Positions 9,352 to 18,153 of a stretch of 64,000 bases of DNA are shown in pieces (the stretch's first letter is position 1; the number at the start of each line of letters is the position of its first letter). Position numbers and translations under genes: made by a program. The stretch is from Sphingomonadales bacterium (lineage in GTDB: Bacteria > Pseudomonadota > Alphaproteobacteria > Sphingomonadales > Sphingomonadaceae), in contig JACXVD010000009.1 in NCBI GenBank assembly GCA_014763545.1, positions 1-64,000 on the forward strand, given 5' to 3'. The notes beneath the pieces are model-generated. The model saw nothing but the letters and a program-made list of their open reading frames with translations. It was not told the origin of the DNA and did not search any database.

Positions 9352-9888
9352 TCACTCGTCGCCGGAGCTGGCTTCCTCGCCCTCATCGGCAGAGCTTGCC
9401 ACACCGCCGGGCATGTCCGCCCCGCGCACCGCACCGGGCGCCGGGCCCATGTCGTCGTCATCGACCAGCTTGAGGCCCTTGGAAGCGCGAAATTCATTCT
9501 CGTCCGACGGGCGAAGATCGGGGCGACCGACCATGATGCCCATCTTGATCTTGCACTTGGCGAACTGCCGTTCACCGTCCTCAACCTCGAGCGCGAGCAC
9601 ATCCTTGGCTTCGCTTTTCACGGTGAACTCGTGGCGACCGGGCGTGGTATTCATCACGAAATAACGCCCGACGCCGAGCGAGCTGACCTTTTCGCCATTC
9701 TCGTTGACCGAACAACCGATGGCCATGCCCATCCCGCCATTGCGGTAGAACACGATCTGGCCCTGCCCTTCGGGCGGTGCGGGGAGGACGATTTCCTCCC
9801 CGGTCTGCTTCTCGGCTGCGGCGAGCGCCGGGCTGGCAACGGTAGCGAGCAATGCGGCCCCGGCGAGCACGCGGAGTGTGTTAGTCAT
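9352..9888 (-). CDS. DUF2846-type exported protein
   Basis: 178 residues. A clear signal peptide (LRVLAGAALLATVASPALA) precedes a mature part with VFYRNGGMGMAIGCSV, GRYFVMNTTPGRHEFTV and KIKMGIMVG, the pattern of DUF2846 proteins, small beta-rich envelope proteins of unknown role. The C-terminus is acidic and low-complexity (DEGEEASSGDE). The chosen ATG at 9888 overlaps the stop of the upstream gene by 8 nt. An ATG three codons earlier (9897) is possible but lies only 3-4 nt from the GGGG. Translational coupling with the 10663 gene is likely. No function can be assigned beyond the domain. Confidence 0.75.
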   Translation of the reverse strand: MTNTLRVLAGAALLATVASPALAAAEKQTGEEIVLPAPPEGQGQIVFYRNGGMGMAIGCSVNENGEKVSSLGVGRYFVMNTTPGRHEFTVKSEAKDVLALEVEDGERQFAKCKIKMGIMVGRPDLRPSDENEFRASKGLKLVDDDDMGPAPGAVRGADMPGGVASSADEGEEASSGDE

Positions 9889-10663
9889 TTTGATCATTGT
9901 CCCCTGGAACAGCTTCGGGCGGAGCGTCGCTGCCCGTCTCTCCTGCATCCATGCCGACCTCCGCCGCCGGCATGAAATCCTCGGCCGTCTTGGCCACCGC
10001 CAATGTCCTTGGTGGTATCGTGATCTGGCCGCCCTTGATGAAAAAGCCCGCAAAGGCGAGCAGCGGCACCGCCGCCGCCGAGCCCACGGCGATCGCGTTG
10101 ACCGTGTTCACCTTGTCCTTCGCCTCGCCCTCTTCCTGCCATTTGAAGCTGCGCAGTTTCAGCTGGCGGCCGCCGACCATGACGTAGCGCGCAGCCAGCA
10201 CCAGCTCGCCGCCAGCCCCGAGGGCGCCTGCCTTCTTGGCGTGGATCACCTCGCCCTCGCCTTGCGCGCCCGCCGGGACGACCTCGACACCGTCGATGAT
10301 AATCGGGGCCGCCAACCGGATCGGAAAGCGATCGCCCGATTTGCTGAGCTTGCTGCCCAGTTCGCCGACTATCTCGATAGTCACCGGCGTCAGCTTGGGA
10401 ATGGTGAGGCTGGGGGCGGCCGCGAACGGGGTTTCGTCGATCGCGTCGGCTTGCCCAGGTTCGCCCGCGGTAGTTGCCGGCTCGGCGCTTTGGGGGACCG
10501 GAACCGGGCGCACCCGCTCGTCCGGTCCGCACATCGCCATATCGGCGGCGTCGCCGAGGTCGGATTCAGGCGGACTGGAGCAATCGACGTCCTGTGCCGA
10601 GACAGGCACGGCAGCCAGTAACAGCGGCACATACAACAAGGCGCGTCGGCGCGAATCGATCAT
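9881..10663 (-). CDS. Exported hypothetical protein with C-terminal hydrophobic segment
   Basis: 260 residues, not recognised with certainty. A signal peptide (ALLYVPLLLAAVPVSAQ) is followed by a Cys-, Pro- and Ala-rich linker to about residue 90. Then comes a beta-rich region (VTIEIVGELGSKLSKSGDRFPIRL; VVPAGAQGEGEVIHAKK) that resembles the barrel of proteins setting surface or conjugation pore components, but this is only a resemblance. One hydrophobic helix (VGSAAAVPLLAFAGFFIKG) lies near residue 215. The start ATG at 10663 has GGAGGGGGG seven nt upstream, better than the in-frame start 22 codons earlier. It overlaps the DUF2846 gene, so the two probably act together in the envelope. Confidence 0.7.
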   Translation of the reverse strand: MIDSRRRALLYVPLLLAAVPVSAQDVDCSSPPESDLGDAADMAMCGPDERVRPVPVPQSAEPATTAGEPGQADAIDETPFAAAPSLTIPKLTPVTIEIVGELGSKLSKSGDRFPIRLAAPIIIDGVEVVPAGAQGEGEVIHAKKAGALGAGGELVLAARYVMVGGRQLKLRSFKWQEEGEAKDKVNTVNAIAVGSAAAVPLLAFAGFFIKGGQITIPPRTLAVAKTAEDFMPAAEVGMDAGETGSDAPPEAVPGDNDQND

Positions 10664-10725
10664 GCGGAAGCCCCCCTCCAGATTTGGCAGGAGTGACCTC
10701 AAACCCCTTGTCGGGCAAGCGGAAA

Positions 10726-12546
10726 TCAATCTGTTTCGAACAGATCCGCGAGCTGTTCGATGATCGTCCCGCCAAGCTGTTCGACATCCATGATCGTCAC
10801 TGCCCGCTTGTAGTAGCGGGTGACGTCGTGGCCGATGCCGATGGCGACCAGCTGGACCGGGCTCTGCTTCTCGATCCAGTCGATCACCTTGCGCAGATGC
10901 TGCTCGAGATAGCCCGCCGAATTGACGCTGAGCGTGGAATCGTCGACCGGCGCGCCGTCGGAAATCACCATCAGGATGCGGCGATCTTCAGGTCGGGCGA
11001 GCAGCCGATTGTGCGCCCACAGCAGCGCCTCGCCGTCGATGTTTTCCTTGAGCAGGCCCTCGCGCATCATCAGGCCGAGATTGCGGCGGGCACGGCGCCA
11101 CGGCTCGTCCGCCTTCTTGTAGAGGATGTGGCGCAGATCGTTGAGGCGGCCCGGATTGGCCGGCTTGCCATCGGCCAGCCACGCCTCGCGGCTTTGCCCG
11201 CCCTTCCACGCACGGGTGGTGAAGCCGAGGATCTCGGTCTTCACCCCGCAGCGTTCGAGCGTGCGCGCGAGGATATCGGCGCTGATCGCCGCGATGCTGA
11301 TCGGGCGCCCCCGCATCGAGCCGGAATTGTCGATCAGCAAGGTCACGATCGTGTCCTTGAATTCGACATCGCGTTCGATCTTGTAGCTCAGCGAATGGCC
11401 CGGGCTGATCACCACGCGCGCGAGCCGCGCGGCATCGAGCAGCCCCTCTTCCTGGTCGAAGTCCCAGCTGCGGTTCTGCTGTGCCATCAGGCGGCGCTGC
11501 AGGCGGTTGGCAAGCCGCGTAACGATGCCTTGCAGGCCGGTCAGCTGGCTGTCGAGATAGGCGCGCAGCCGGTCGAGTTCCTCGAAATCGCACAATTCGG
11601 TCGCCTCGACGACCTCGTCGAACTTCTCGGTATAGGCCTTGTAATCGAAATTTTCGGGCAGGTCGGTCCACGGGCGGTTGGGCCGGACGGGCATCATGCC
11701 TTCCTCGCCATCCTCGCCCGGATCGCCTTCGCTCATCTCGGTTTCGGATTCGACCTCGGTCTGGGTGTCGCCGTCGTCTTCGCCTTCGCCCATCTCACCG
11801 GCCATTTCGGCGGCTTGCGGATCGCCGGCATCGCCGCTGTCGTCCTGGTCCTGCTCGTTCTCGTCCTCGCCGGTCTGGTCGTCATCGTCGTCGAAATCGC
11901 CGTCGTCCGGCGTTTCCTCGGCCTGGGTCAGTTCGAGATGGCGCAACATGTCGAGCGCAAGCGACTGAAATGCCTTCTGATCCTCGATCGAATGAGCCAG
12001 CTTGTCGATATCGCCCCCGGCGCGGTCCTCGATCCATTCGCGGACCATTTCCACGCCCGCGCTGGCCCGTTCGGGCACCTGCTGGCCGGTCAGCTTCTCG
12101 CGCAGCAGCAGCGCAATCGCCGCCTGCACCGGCACATCGTCTGCCGATTGCGCGCGGGTGATCGGATCGGCGCCCATGCGCACCATCAGCGCGGCGTCGA
12201 GATTGTCGCGAATCCCGGCATAATCGCGCGAGCCGAGCGCCTCGTAACGGACCTGCTCCACCGCATCGTAACACGCGCGGGCAGACGGTTCCGCCGGGGC
12301 CGAGCGCGCGTGCAGCCCTTCGTCATGGTGTTTGAGCCGCAGCGAGAAACTGTCGGCAAATCCGCGCGCCTCGCGCGCCTGGTCGGGCGGCAGGTTGCGC
12401 CCCGGCAGGGGCACGCGCAGGTTCTTGCCCGCCATGGAGGGCGCATCGGCGCTCCACGCCAGCTCGATTTCCGGCTCCTGCGCGAGCGCACGGCTCGTGC
12501 CGGTGAGCACGAGCTTGAAACGGTCGAGGGGAGTTTCTTCTGCCAA
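10726..12546 (-). CDS. cobT: Cobaltochelatase subunit CobT
   Basis: 606 residues, matching CobT of the aerobic cobalamin pathway, where CobN-CobS-CobT inserts cobalt into hydrogenobyrinic acid a,c-diamide. N-terminal helical part (about 1-200), then a very acidic linker (about 205-300; runs such as [11 protein letters not shown]), then a C-terminal von Willebrand A domain with MIDAS residues D406, S408 and S410 in DNSGSM. No cobS or cobN lies next to it here. A CobS-like AAA+ partner would have to be elsewhere. The gene ends 62 bp before the 10663 gene and starts 9 bp after the fructose-6-phosphate aldolase stop, so it may be co-transcribed with that gene. Confidence 0.93.
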   Translation of the reverse strand: MAEETPLDRFKLVLTGTSRALAQEPEIELAWSADAPSMAGKNLRVPLPGRNLPPDQAREARGFADSFSLRLKHHDEGLHARSAPAEPSARACYDAVEQVRYEALGSRDYAGIRDNLDAALMVRMGADPITRAQSADDVPVQAAIALLLREKLTGQQVPERASAGVEMVREWIEDRAGGDIDKLAHSIEDQKAFQSLALDMLRHLELTQAEETPDDGDFDDDDDQTGEDENEQDQDDSGDAGDPQAAEMAGEMGEGEDDGDTQTEVESETEMSEGDPGEDGEEGMMPVRPNRPWTDLPENFDYKAYTEKFDEVVEATELCDFEELDRLRAYLDSQLTGLQGIVTRLANRLQRRLMAQQNRSWDFDQEEGLLDAARLARVVISPGHSLSYKIERDVEFKDTIVTLLIDNSGSMRGRPISIAAISADILARTLERCGVKTEILGFTTRAWKGGQSREAWLADGKPANPGRLNDLRHILYKKADEPWRRARRNLGLMMREGLLKENIDGEALLWAHNRLLARPEDRRILMVISDGAPVDDSTLSVNSAGYLEQHLRKVIDWIEKQSPVQLVAIGIGHDVTRYYKRAVTIMDVEQLGGTIIEQLADLFETD

Positions 12547-12555
12547 TGTGCTTGC

Positions 12556-13209
12556 TTAGAGGATCGACTGCCCGGTCGCGGCCCAGTCCTTGAGGAAGCC
12601 TTCGATGCCCTTGTCGGTCAGCACATGGTTGAACAGCGACTTGATCACCTTGGGCGGCGCGGTCATCACATCGGCCCCGATCCGCGCGCTTTCAAGCACA
12701 TGGACGACATGCCGCACCGAGGCGACGAGGATTTCGGTGTCGAAGTCGTAATTGTCGTAAATCAAACGGATATCGCGGATAAGATCCATCCCGTCGAACC
12801 CGTTATCGTCATGCCGGCCGACGAAGGGCGAAACGAATGTCGCCCCCGCCTTGGCCGCCAGCAGCGCCTGGTTGGCGGAAAAGCACAGGGTCACATTGAC
12901 CATCGTGCCGTCGCCCGTCAGCGCCTTGCAGGTCTTCAGCCCGTCGATGGTCAGCGGCACCTTGATGCAGACATTGTCGGCGATCTTCCGCAGGACTTCG
13001 GCTTCCTTCATCATCGTCGCATGGTCGAGCGCGACCACTTCGGCGCTGACAGGGCCTTCGACCAGGGCGCAGATTTCCTTCGTCACTTCCATGAAGTCAC
13101 GGCCCGATTTGGCGATCAGGCTGGGGTTGGTCGTCACCCCGTCGAGCAGGCCGGTGGCGGCCAGATCCTCGATTTCGGCGATTTCGGCAGTGTCAGCGAA
13201 GAATTTCAT
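12556..13209 (-). CDS. fsa: Transaldolase / fructose-6-phosphate aldolase (TalC/FSA type)
   Basis: 217 residues, the short single-domain transaldolase family. MKFFADTA at the start, GVTTNPSL (25-31), and the Schiff-base lysine K83 in NVCIKVPLT are visible. Later motifs [12 protein letters not shown] and [18 protein letters not shown] also fit. Cytosolic; expected to transfer a dihydroxyacetone unit in the pentose phosphate pathway, or act as a fructose-6-phosphate aldolase. Sequence alone does not separate the two activities. It heads a minus-strand run with cobT. The gene starts 60 bp from the divergent 13270 gene. Confidence 0.92.
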   Translation of the reverse strand: MKFFADTAEIAEIEDLAATGLLDGVTTNPSLIAKSGRDFMEVTKEICALVEGPVSAEVVALDHATMMKEAEVLRKIADNVCIKVPLTIDGLKTCKALTGDGTMVNVTLCFSANQALLAAKAGATFVSPFVGRHDDNGFDGMDLIRDIRLIYDNYDFDTEILVASVRHVVHVLESARIGADVMTAPPKVIKSLFNHVLTDKGIEGFLKDWAATGQSIL

Positions 13210-13269
13210 GGTGCACCTGCAGCAGGACTTGTTTGGTCTGTCGGATCGGGCGCCGGTATAACGTGCGCC

Positions 13270-13920
13270 ATGTTCCGCACAACCGGCTTGTCAGCGCTTT
13301 TTGCCAGTCTCGCGCTGTTCCCCTCAACCGCGGCCCGTGCGGGCGACGACGATGTGCAGTTCTGGGCGACACTCGCCGCATCCGGCAATGTGGCCGACGA
13401 CGCCACCGCGCTACTCGACATCTCCAACCGCTTCCGCGACGATCGCCGGGGCGGCCACCAGATATTCTTGCGTGGCACCGTGGATTATCGGCCGGTCGAA
13501 TGGATCAGTATCGGCGGCGGGCTGTCCTATGTCGATGCCGATGGCCCGGGCGAAGTCCGCCCGCATGAACAGGTGACACTCTATAGCGGCCCGTTTGCGC
13601 TGCGCTCGCGGCTGGAGGAGCGGTTCATCGATGGCGCCCCTCGGCCCGCGCTGCGCCTGCGCGAGCGCCTGCAATTCACCCAGCCGATCGGTTCGGCCAC
13701 TCGCCTGTCGCTGATGAGCGAGGTGTTTGTCGGCATTCAGGCGACCACCACAGCGGGCCAGACCGGTATCGAGGCATGGCGCAATTCGGTGCAGTTGCAG
13801 CGCAAGATCGGCAACCATGTCGACCTGTCGCTGACCTACCTGGTGATCGACAGCTTCACCGACGGCAAGCCGGACCGGTTGAGCCATATCCCGCAGGTGA
13901 CGCTGGCCTACAAGTTCTAG
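13270..13920 (+). CDS. DUF2490 outer-membrane-type protein
   Basis: 216 residues. Signal peptide [24 protein letters not shown], then alternating hydrophobic/polar strands typical of a small beta-barrel or beta-sheet porin-like protein: [59 protein letters not shown], and a C-terminal strand PQVTLAYKF ending in phenylalanine as outer-membrane barrels do. This matches DUF2490 (family of unknown function). The ATG at 13270 is the first plausible start; no good ribosome-binding site is visible. Convergent with the 15084 gene. Confidence 0.78.
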   Translation: MFRTTGLSALFASLALFPSTAARAGDDDVQFWATLAASGNVADDATALLDISNRFRDDRRGGHQIFLRGTVDYRPVEWISIGGGLSYVDADGPGEVRPHEQVTLYSGPFALRSRLEERFIDGAPRPALRLRERLQFTQPIGSATRLSLMSEVFVGIQATTTAGQTGIEAWRNSVQLQRKIGNHVDLSLTYLVIDSFTDGKPDRLSHIPQVTLAYKF

Positions 13921-13962
13921 TCGCCCCGCCCGGTGTCCCGCACACAGGGCGGACGGGGCGAC
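13920..13962. terminator. Long imperfect hairpin between convergent genes
   Basis: GTCGCCCCG at 13920-13928 pairs with CGGGGCGAC at 13954-13962, with further partial pairing inside (GCCC/GGGC). It lies immediately after the 13270 gene and 27 bp beyond the end of the 15084 gene. Neither side has a T-run, so it may be a bidirectional, T-poor terminator or an mRNA-end stabiliser. Confidence 0.4.
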
Positions 13963-13989
13963 TGGTAGCGGACAACGCCCGCAGGGGGA

Positions 13990-15084
13990 TCAACCCTCCC
14001 CGTAGCTGGCGTAAAACACTTCGTCGCAGCCGAACCACGTTTCCTTGCCCCTGCGCGTGACCGAGGTGATGACGCCGTCGATATTTCCATCGGCGTCGCG
14101 CTTGTCCACCTGCTGGCGATCCTTGCCATTGACGTTGACCACGAAGCCCTTGCCGGCAAGCACCTTGGCCACTTTCTCGACCGGTTCGGCAAAGCGGATC
14201 GCATGATAATCGAGCCCTTCGGATTCCTCGAGCCCGGAATACATCACGCCCACCACCGTCAGGCCGTTCCAGCGCCCCTTGAAATCCACGTAGATATCGA
14301 CCTGGTTCCATTCGGGATGCGGGCGCGCAACGCGGCTGGTGACCCACTGGTTCACCCCCGGAACACGCAGCTTGGCAGGCACGACAGGATTCTGGCGACG
14401 TTCGTCGTAACCCGTCGCCTTGTCGAACACGTCCTGCGCCGACTTGCTCCAGCGGCAGCGGCGCGGGTTGGGGAAATCCAGCCATTTGAGTTCGGGCTGC
14501 GCGTTCGCCAGCTGCTTGCCGCCAGCCGACGGGACCGAGCTGGCGTAGGCCCCGCTCGCCACCAGCTGCTGTGCGAGTGTTTCGGCCTGTGCATCCGCCT
14601 GCTGGGTCGAGGCGCCCACCGTCGGGCGCAACTCGCCGAGATAGGCCAGGGCCTCGTCACGCAGGCCGACATCGGTCCCCGAAAGCTTGTAGGCGAGCTG
14701 GGCATAGAGCCATGCCGCCTGCCCGGTTCCGATTGCTTTCGCCGCGGCGAGGAAGCCCTCGGGCGTCCCATGCATCCCGGCTTGAACGTAGTATTCCCCC
14801 ACCTGATCCTTGCACTTGGACTTGGCCAGCGCATTCATGATCTTCGACGGACCATCGGGTTCGTCATATCCGCAGGCGTAGGCCAGCGCGAAATATTCGT
14901 CTCCCGACAGCGCCTGGCCCTTCTTCAGCCGCGAGCGCAGCACTTTGCGGGCCTTGGTGACGGAGGTGTAATCCTTCAGGATCGATCCGGAGACCACCCC
15001 CGCTTCCCGCGAAACAGCGGGCGTTGCGACGGTCGTGACCAGAAAAACGAGCGAGGCTGCACAGGCCCCCTTCCACAATGCCAT
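13990..15084 (-). CDS. Exported hypothetical protein with Sel1-like helical repeats
   Basis: 364 residues, function not recognised. The signal peptide runs through ACAASLVFLVTTVATPAVS. Residues 40-190 are helical with repeat-like spacing (GDEYFALAYACGYDE, VGEYYVQAGMHGTPEGFLAAAKAIG, AAWLYAQLAYKLSG), reminiscent of Sel1/TPR solenoids. The C-terminal half is more beta-rich (VDIYVDFKGRWNGLTVVGVMY; WFGCDEVFYASYGEG). The start ATG at 15084 is preceded by AAGGGG and is better than the upstream alternative. Stands alone between convergent and co-directional neighbours. Confidence 0.65.
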   Translation of the reverse strand: MALWKGACAASLVFLVTTVATPAVSREAGVVSGSILKDYTSVTKARKVLRSRLKKGQALSGDEYFALAYACGYDEPDGPSKIMNALAKSKCKDQVGEYYVQAGMHGTPEGFLAAAKAIGTGQAAWLYAQLAYKLSGTDVGLRDEALAYLGELRPTVGASTQQADAQAETLAQQLVASGAYASSVPSAGGKQLANAQPELKWLDFPNPRRCRWSKSAQDVFDKATGYDERRQNPVVPAKLRVPGVNQWVTSRVARPHPEWNQVDIYVDFKGRWNGLTVVGVMYSGLEESEGLDYHAIRFAEPVEKVAKVLAGKGFVVNVNGKDRQQVDKRDADGNIDGVITSVTRRGKETWFGCDEVFYASYGEG

Positions 15085-15168
15085 CAGTATCCCCTTGTTA
15101 TTATCGGGACACTTTAGAGCAAACGCGGTCGGGGGTGTCAAAACGGGCCACCCGCCCGCCGGTCCGCG

Positions 15169-15870
15169 TCAGCCTGCGGCCACCCCGAACACACCGATCA
15201 GCAGAGGATCGTTGGTCGAACGCGGGTCGGCGCGGATGGCGGCTTCCTCGACCCCGATCTGGTTCCAGATGGCATTGTCGACCTCGACCGAGAAGCTGCG
15301 GGCGACCGCGTTGACATCGGTGCCGGTCAGCGCCTTGAGCACTTCGCCGACCAGCGGCTCGCGGGCGAGGCGCAGGCCGTCGCCCACTTCGGGCACCATC
15401 AGGTCGATCAGGCTGGCCCCCATATTGTCGCGCAGGAATCCGGTCGCTGCGGTAGGGCCACCGCGCACCAGGTCGATCGCATTGGCGATGCCGATCGTGC
15501 GCACGGTCTCCGCCACCACCGGGGCGACGCGATAGGATCCGCGTTCGGCGATGTCGGCAAATGCGCTGACCAGCCGGTCCTTGAACAGGCTGGAGGTGAG
15601 GATGCGCGAGAGCACATCCCCGCGCGAGCCGAGGAACTGGTTGAGCCCGATGCGGGCAACCGCGCCGTCCCAATAGCCACCGTCCGACGCCAGCCGGGTG
15701 AAAGCGCGGTCGCTCGACAACACCAGCAGGCGGCGGATGGCTTCGGTGAAGCTGAGGCCGCCCATCGTCGTGCAGGCAGGCAGCGCCAGAACCGCGCTGG
15801 CCAGCGCGCCTGCGAGGAATGCGCGCCGCCCGGCAATCGGGCCACCGCTCATCTCGTTCAAATCTGACAT
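15169..15870 (-). CDS. DUF4197 domain protein, likely lipoprotein
   Basis: 233 residues. The N-terminus carries GRRAFLAGA, a twin-arginine-like motif, followed by a hydrophobic stretch and LPAC (Cys33), a possible lipobox, so it may be a Tat-exported lipoprotein (inference). The rest is DUF4197: FTEAIRRLLVLSSDRAF, YWDGAVARIGL, FADIAERGSYRVAP and DPLLIGVFGVAAG at the end. The family is of unknown function. ATG at 15870 follows GGAGAGTTGGAT. Divergent from priA with 66 bp between starts. Confidence 0.8.
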   Translation of the reverse strand: MSDLNEMSGGPIAGRRAFLAGALASAVLALPACTTMGGLSFTEAIRRLLVLSSDRAFTRLASDGGYWDGAVARIGLNQFLGSRGDVLSRILTSSLFKDRLVSAFADIAERGSYRVAPVVAETVRTIGIANAIDLVRGGPTAATGFLRDNMGASLIDLMVPEVGDGLRLAREPLVGEVLKALTGTDVNAVARSFSVEVDNAIWNQIGVEEAAIRADPRSTNDPLLIGVFGVAAG

Positions 15871-15936
15871 ATCCAACTCTCCTTGCCTTCCGTGCCTTGC
15901 CCCGCGCCCCGCGCAGTGCCCATATGGAAGCCGACC

Positions 15937-18102
15937 ATGCACCGTGTCCGCCTCCTTGTCTTCAACGCCGCGCTCGGCCCGCTCGACTACCGGGTGCCGG
16001 AAGGCATGGCGGTCGAATATGGCTCGGTCGTGGTCGCTCCGCTCGGCCCGCGCCAGGTCATCGGCATCGTGTGGGAAGCAGAACGTCTGGAAGCGCAATC
16101 GGTGCCCGACGCCAGGCTGCGCCCGCTTGTCGGCGTCCTCCCGGTGCCGCCGCTCAAGCCCAGCCTCAGGCGGCTGATCGAATGGGCGGCGGATTATTAC
16201 TGTGCTCCGCTCGCGGCTGTCGCGCGGATGAGCCTGTCGAGCGGCGCGGCGCTGAAGGGCAGCAGCACGACGTTGGAATATCGCCTGTCCGGCGGCATGC
16301 CCGAGCGGATGACGCCGCAGCGTGAGCGGGCGATGGATGCGCTGCAAGGCGAACAGGCGACAATCCGCGAGCTGGCCGAACTGGCCGACGTATCCGAAGG
16401 CGTGCTGCGCGGCCTCGTCCAGCAGGGCGCGCTCGAACCGGTCGAGGTCGATCTCGACCGCCCCTACCCGCCCGCCGATCCCGATCACGCGCAGCCGGAA
16501 CTGAGCGGCGACCAGCAGGCGGTGGCCGATCGCTTCATCGCGGCGGTCGAGGCCGCTCGGTTCGCCCCCTTCCTGCTCGACGGGGTGACCGGGTCGGGCA
16601 AGACCGAAACCTATTTCGAAGCGATCGCGGCGGCGCTGCGCATGGGCCGGCAGGTGCTGGTGCTGCTGCCCGAAATCGCCCTGACCGAAGCATTCCTGCG
16701 GCGGTTCGAACAGCGTTTCGGCGTGCCGCCCGTGCTGTGGCATTCCTCGCTCAAATCGACCGAGCGGCGGCGCGCCTGGCGCGCGATTGCCGAAGGGCGC
16801 GCACAGGTGGTGGTCGGCGCACGGTCTGCCCTGTTCCTGCCCTATGCCTCGCTCGGCCTGATCGTGGTCGACGAAGCGCACGAGATCAGCTTCAAGCAGG
16901 ACGACGGCGTGCGTTACAATGCGCGCGACGTCGCGGTGATGCGTGGCCATTTCGAAAAGATCCCGGTCGTGCTGGCAAGCGCGACCCCGGCGCTGGAGAG
17001 CCTGCAGATGGCCGAGAGCGGGGTTTACGAAAAGCTCGACCTTCCCAGCCGCTTCGGCGGAGCGAGCCTGCCGGACATCGAGACGATCGACCTGACGCAG
17101 GAGCAACCCGAACGGGGCCGCTGGCTCGCCCCGCGCCTCGCCGGCGAGATGTTCGTCCGGCTCGAACGGGGCGAGCAGAGCCTGCTGTTCCTCAACCGCC
17201 GGGGCTATGCCCCGCTCACCCTGTGCCGCAATTGCGGGCATCGCTTCCAGTGCCCCAATTGCAGCGCCTGGCTGGTCGAACACCGCCTGATTCGGCGCCT
17301 CGCCTGCCACCATTGCGGCTTCGAGGAAGCGCCGCCCGCCGCCTGCCCCGAATGCGGCGAGAAGGATTGCCTGGTCGCCTGCGGCCCCGGCGTCGAACGC
17401 ATTGCCGACGAGGTCGCCGCGATCATGCCCGAGGCGCGGGTGGCGGTGGTGACGTCCGATACGCTCAATTCGCCCGACAAGGCGGCGGAGTTCGTCGCCA
17501 TGGCCGAAGCGGGCGCGATCGACGTGATCGTGGGCACGCAGCTCGTCACCAAGGGGTTCCACTTTCCCGAGCTGACGCTGGTGGGCGTGGTCGATGCCGA
17601 CCTCGGCCTCGAAGGGGGCGACCTGCGCGCGGCGGAGCGGACGTACCAGCAGGTCGCGCAGGTCGCCGGGCGTGCCGGTCGGGGCGCGAAGCCGGGCAAG
17701 GTGCTGATCCAGACACGCCACCCCGAATCGCCGGTGATCGCCGCGCTGGCCGCGGGCGACCGCGATGCTTTCTACGCCGCAGAAACCGAAAATCGCCGCC
17801 ACGCCGGCGCCCCTCCCTTCGGCCGCTGGGCCGCAATCATCGTGTCGAGCGAGGACGAGGCCGAGGCCAAGGAGGCGGCAAACCGCATCGGCGGAACCCG
17901 CCCGCACCTCCCCGACATCGCCGTACTCGGCCCCGCGCCTGCACCGCTGTCGCTGCTGCGCGGGCGCTATCGCTACCGCCTGCTGCTCAACGCCCGACGC
18001 AGCGCCGAAGTGCAGAAGGTGATCCGCGAATGGTTGAGCGCGCTGAATTTCCCCCAAGGCGTGCGGATCACGATCGACATCGATCCCTATAGTTTTGTTT
18101 GA
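15937..18102 (+). CDS. priA: Primosomal replication protein N' (PriA helicase)
   Basis: 721 residues. PriA recognises stalled forks and reloads the replicative helicase. An N-terminal DNA-binding domain (VRLLVFNAALGPLDYRVP) is followed by a helicase core with Walker A GVTGSGKT (about 215-222), DEAH at 312-315, and helicase C-terminal motifs such as VTKGFHFPELTLVGVVDAD and QVAGRAGRG. The zinc-binding insertion with paired cysteines begins near C430 (CRNCGH, CPNC, CHHCGF, CPECG). The start was placed at MHRVRL because homologues begin at this strand; an in-frame ATG 18 codons upstream would add a non-conserved extension. Confidence 0.95.
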   Translation: MHRVRLLVFNAALGPLDYRVPEGMAVEYGSVVVAPLGPRQVIGIVWEAERLEAQSVPDARLRPLVGVLPVPPLKPSLRRLIEWAADYYCAPLAAVARMSLSSGAALKGSSTTLEYRLSGGMPERMTPQRERAMDALQGEQATIRELAELADVSEGVLRGLVQQGALEPVEVDLDRPYPPADPDHAQPELSGDQQAVADRFIAAVEAARFAPFLLDGVTGSGKTETYFEAIAAALRMGRQVLVLLPEIALTEAFLRRFEQRFGVPPVLWHSSLKSTERRRAWRAIAEGRAQVVVGARSALFLPYASLGLIVVDEAHEISFKQDDGVRYNARDVAVMRGHFEKIPVVLASATPALESLQMAESGVYEKLDLPSRFGGASLPDIETIDLTQEQPERGRWLAPRLAGEMFVRLERGEQSLLFLNRRGYAPLTLCRNCGHRFQCPNCSAWLVEHRLIRRLACHHCGFEEAPPAACPECGEKDCLVACGPGVERIADEVAAIMPEARVAVVTSDTLNSPDKAAEFVAMAEAGAIDVIVGTQLVTKGFHFPELTLVGVVDADLGLEGGDLRAAERTYQQVAQVAGRAGRGAKPGKVLIQTRHPESPVIAALAAGDRDAFYAAETENRRHAGAPPFGRWAAIIVSSEDEAEAKEAANRIGGTRPHLPDIAVLGPAPAPLSLLRGRYRYRLLLNARRSAEVQKVIREWLSALNFPQGVRITIDIDPYSFV

Positions 18103-18153
18103 CTTATTATTCCCGCACTGGAACGATTTGCACCAAACAAACGGGGCATTTTC

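Noticed and set aside
15880-18057. A very long open minus-strand frame opposite priA, continuing into the DUF4197 gene
   Set aside because: Antisense frame of a GC-rich gene; the strand with PriA motifs is the real one, and the DUF4197 start at 15870 has its own ribosome site.
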